Assembly: GCA_036557505.1 (NCBI GenBank)
Contig: DATBHM010000172.1
Location: forward strand, 1 to 7,270
Source of the DNA: DATBHM01 sp036557505
GTDB taxonomy: Bacteria > Actinomycetota > UBA4738 > JACQTL01
Length of the DNA: 7,270 bases
Direction of reading: 5' to 3'
Shown: piece after piece, positions 5,842-7,270 of the stretch
Position numbering within the stretch: the stretch's first letter is position 1
Layout: every line of letters begins with the position of its first letter
Position numbers and translations under genes: made by a program
The notes under the pieces: model-generated
What the model saw: only the letters and a program-made list of their open reading frames with translations
What the model was told of the DNA's origin: nothing
Databases searched by the model: none

Positions 5842-7110
5842 TTGCGGAGCAAGAGCCGGTTTCTGAGGGTGTTCGCCATCCTCGCGGTGCTGACGGTCGT
5901 CGGTGCCGCATGCAAGAACAGCTCGTCGCCGGGTGGCACCACCAGTGGGGGGGCGACGTCGGGCACGGCCACGTCGGGCACGAGCGGTGGGGGCACCACC
6001 GCGGCGCAGAAGATCGACGTGACGGTGTACTTCCAGGGCGCCTGGACCGGGCCGTACAACTACCTGGTCCTTCCGTCCATCCAGGGCGCGCAGCTCAAGT
6101 TCAAGGAGCTGAACGCGGAGGCCGACTTCCCGGCCACCGTCAAGCTCGCGCAGGCCGACACGCAGGGCTCCGGCGACAACGCTCCGCCCGTCGCGGCCAC
6201 GGTCGTCCAGGACCCGAACACGGTCGCGGTGGAGGGTCCGGCCTTCTCCGGTGAGAGCCGGGCCGTGGGCGACACCTACAACCAGGCCGGCATCCCATTC
6301 GTGTCGCAGTCGGCCACGGCCGTCGACCTCGACGCCAACGGCTGGGATTACTGGTACCGCACGGTCGGCAACGACGACCTGCAGGGCGGCAACGACGGAC
6401 ACTTCATCGCGAAGATCATCAAGTCGAAGAAGCTCTACGTCGCCGACGACACGAGCGACTACGGCAAGCCCCTCGCCGACACGGTGGACAGGACCGCGAA
6501 GGGTGACGGCGTGAGCATCGTCGGCCGTCAGTCGGTGGCGCCGACGGACGACTACAGCGCCCTGATCAGCGACATCAAGGCATCGGGCGCCGACACCGTC
6601 TTCTACGGCGGCTACGACGCCGACTTCGCCAAGCTCGTCAAGCAGGGCCACGACGCGGGGCTCACCGTGAAGTGGATGTCGGGCGACGGTTCGTGCTCCT
6701 CGACGTTCCTGTCCTCCGCCGGCGACTCGGCCGAGGGGACGTACCTCTCGATCCCGTCGAACCTCGGCGGCGACTTCGTGGCGAAGTACAACGCGGCCTA
6801 CGGCTCCCAGGCCTCGGCCGTCCCGGTCTACGCGGCGGAGGGCTACGACGTCGCGGGTCTGCTCGGCGAGGGCATCAAGGAGGCCATCGCCGACGGCGCC
6901 ACCACGCCGACGGACATCCGGACCGGCATCAAGAAGTACCTGGACAGCCTCACGATCTCCAACCCGTACAAGGGCGTGTCCAAGGACATCGCCTTCACGC
7001 AGAACCACGAGCTGGACGCGAAGGACCCCGCGTCCCTGCTGTTCTACTACCAGGTGAAGAACGGCAAGATGAGCCCGCTCGGGAGCGCCGCGGCACTGAA
7101 CCTCGGCTGA
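5842..7110 (+). CDS. Branched-chain amino acid/amide-type ABC transporter substrate-binding lipoprotein (LivJ-like)
   Basis: This encodes 422 residues from TTG 5842. The N-terminus is a lipoprotein signal: RSKSR, then the core FLRVFAILAVLTVV, then GAAC with Cys24 as the lipidated residue, anchoring the protein outside the membrane. A flexible Gly/Ser/Thr linker (about residues 27-55) follows, then a two-lobed periplasmic-binding-protein fold of the Leu/Ile/Val-binding (Peripla_BP_6) class. Evidence for the class is the opening strand DVTVYFQGAWTGPY, the helix GAQLKFKELNA, the ligand-loop region EGPAFSGESRAVGDTYNQAGIPFVSQSAT (Ser/Thr residues that usually bind the amino-acid carboxylate), the second-lobe strand KKLYVADDTSDYGKPLAD, GADTVFYGGYDADFAKLVKQ, and the hinge-side AAEGYDVAGLLGEGI. 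It captures a ligand and delivers it to a LivHMGF-like importer; the next frame probably begins the permease. The exact substrate (amino acid, amide, urea or other) cannot be told from sequence. A strong hairpin follows the stop codon. Confidence 0.93.
   Translation: MRSKSRFLRVFAILAVLTVVGAACKNSSSPGGTTSGGATSGTATSGTSGGGTTAAQKIDVTVYFQGAWTGPYNYLVLPSIQGAQLKFKELNAEADFPATVKLAQADTQGSGDNAPPVAATVVQDPNTVAVEGPAFSGESRAVGDTYNQAGIPFVSQSATAVDLDANGWDYWYRTVGNDDLQGGNDGHFIAKIIKSKKLYVADDTSDYGKPLADTVDRTAKGDGVSIVGRQSVAPTDDYSALISDIKASGADTVFYGGYDADFAKLVKQGHDAGLTVKWMSGDGSCSSTFLSSAGDSAEGTYLSIPSNLGGDFVAKYNAAYGSQASAVPVYAAEGYDVAGLLGEGIKEAIADGATTPTDIRTGIKKYLDSLTISNPYKGVSKDIAFTQNHELDAKDPASLLFYYQVKNGKMSPLGSAAALNLG
5956..5982 (+). 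repeat. 12-base direct repeat in the lipoprotein linker
   Basis: ACGTCGGGCACG occurs at 5956-5967 and again at 5971-5982, a 15-base period in frame. It encodes the repeated Thr-Ser-Gly-Thr stretch of the Gly/Ser/Thr linker between the lipid anchor and the binding domain. Such tracts can change length by slippage without breaking the frame. Confidence 0.6.
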
Positions 7111-7129
7111 ACCGGCGCGTGACGCCCCT

Positions 7130-7167
7130 CGGGGAAGGGTGGGCCCACCGGGGCCCGTCCTTCCCCG
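7130..7167 (+). terminator. 17-bp hairpin between the binding-protein and downstream gene
   Basis: The arms 7130-7146 and 7151-7167 pair over 17 bp (15 Watson-Crick, two G-U) around the loop ACCG. The structure begins 20 bases after the binding-protein stop and ends 33 bases before the next GTG start. There is no T tract after it (GTCGGCGTCGG). It could be a partial terminator or a 3' stabiliser that makes binding-protein mRNA more abundant than permease mRNA, a known pattern in solute-binding-protein operons; the choice between these is inference. Confidence 0.6.
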
Positions 7168-7199
7168 TCGGCGTCGGGAAGGAGTGAGGGGCCTCCATC

Positions 7200-7270
7200 G
7201 TGTCGTGGCTCGTGGCGGCGGCCAACACGCCCGGCGACTGCATCTCCGGGATCTTCCACCAGTTCTGGCC
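7200..7270 (+). CDS. Start of a downstream gene, probably the permease of the same ABC transporter (partial)
   Basis: Only 23 codons are present, from GTG 7200: SWLVAAANTPGDCISGIFHQFW, open to the right edge. A GAGGGG (7186-7191) lies 8 bases before the GTG, and a better GGAAGGAG (7177-7184) sits 15 bases away. The residues are moderately hydrophobic, as in the extracytoplasmic N-terminus that precedes the first membrane helix of LivH-type permeases. Identification rests mainly on position after a LivJ-like gene. A competing frame from GTG 7184 is Arg/His-rich and has no spaced Shine-Dalgarno, so it is less likely. Confidence 0.5.
   Translation, partial: MSWLVAAANTPGDCISGIFHQFW

Noticed and set aside
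5785..7008. A 407-codon minus-strand frame antisense to the binding-protein gene
   Set aside because: The plus strand encodes a clear LivJ-like lipoprotein; the antisense product is Val/Arg/Asp-rich with no family features.

Overview
The window is very GC-rich, with strong G/C preference at third codon positions. It has GTG and TTG starts, a tRNA gene without an encoded CCA end, and a lipoprotein-anchored solute-binding protein. Together these suggest an actinobacterium (Actinomycetota), perhaps a little-studied lineage. I cannot name the genus from the sequence.

Left part, minus strand (about 1-2152): two tandem genes for secreted proteins. Reading leftward, the first (2152-656) is complete. 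It has a signal peptide, a parallel beta-helix-like body, a choice-of-anchor-Q-like segment and a C-terminal block of RTX-like Gly/Asp calcium-binding repeats. The second (487 to beyond the left edge) is a partial paralogue with the same N-terminal layout. Middle, plus strand: trpB (2241-3470) and trpA (3463-4245) overlap by 8 bases and encode the two subunits of tryptophan synthase. A cytochrome P450 gene (4279-5511) follows 33 bases later in the same direction. trpB and the first secreted-protein gene diverge from an 88-bp gap that holds promoter-like elements for both.

Right part: a tRNA-Leu(CAA) gene lies on the minus strand (5542-5624), converging on the P450 gene, with a short hairpin between them. 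A plus-strand ABC-transporter gene set begins at 5842 with a LivJ-type branched-chain amino-acid/amide-binding lipoprotein (5842-7110). A very strong 17-bp hairpin follows, then the first 71 bases of another reading frame that is probably the permease of the same transporter.

Most of this is ordinary housekeeping and transport. The points that merit a second look are the tandem beta-helix/RTX secreted proteins, the P450 whose conserved I-helix threonine is replaced by alanine (as in P450eryF), the apparently SD-less trpB start in a compact divergent promoter region, and the 17-bp hairpin between binding protein and permease. I saw no convincing new multi-gene system, CRISPR array, insertion sequence or integrase.
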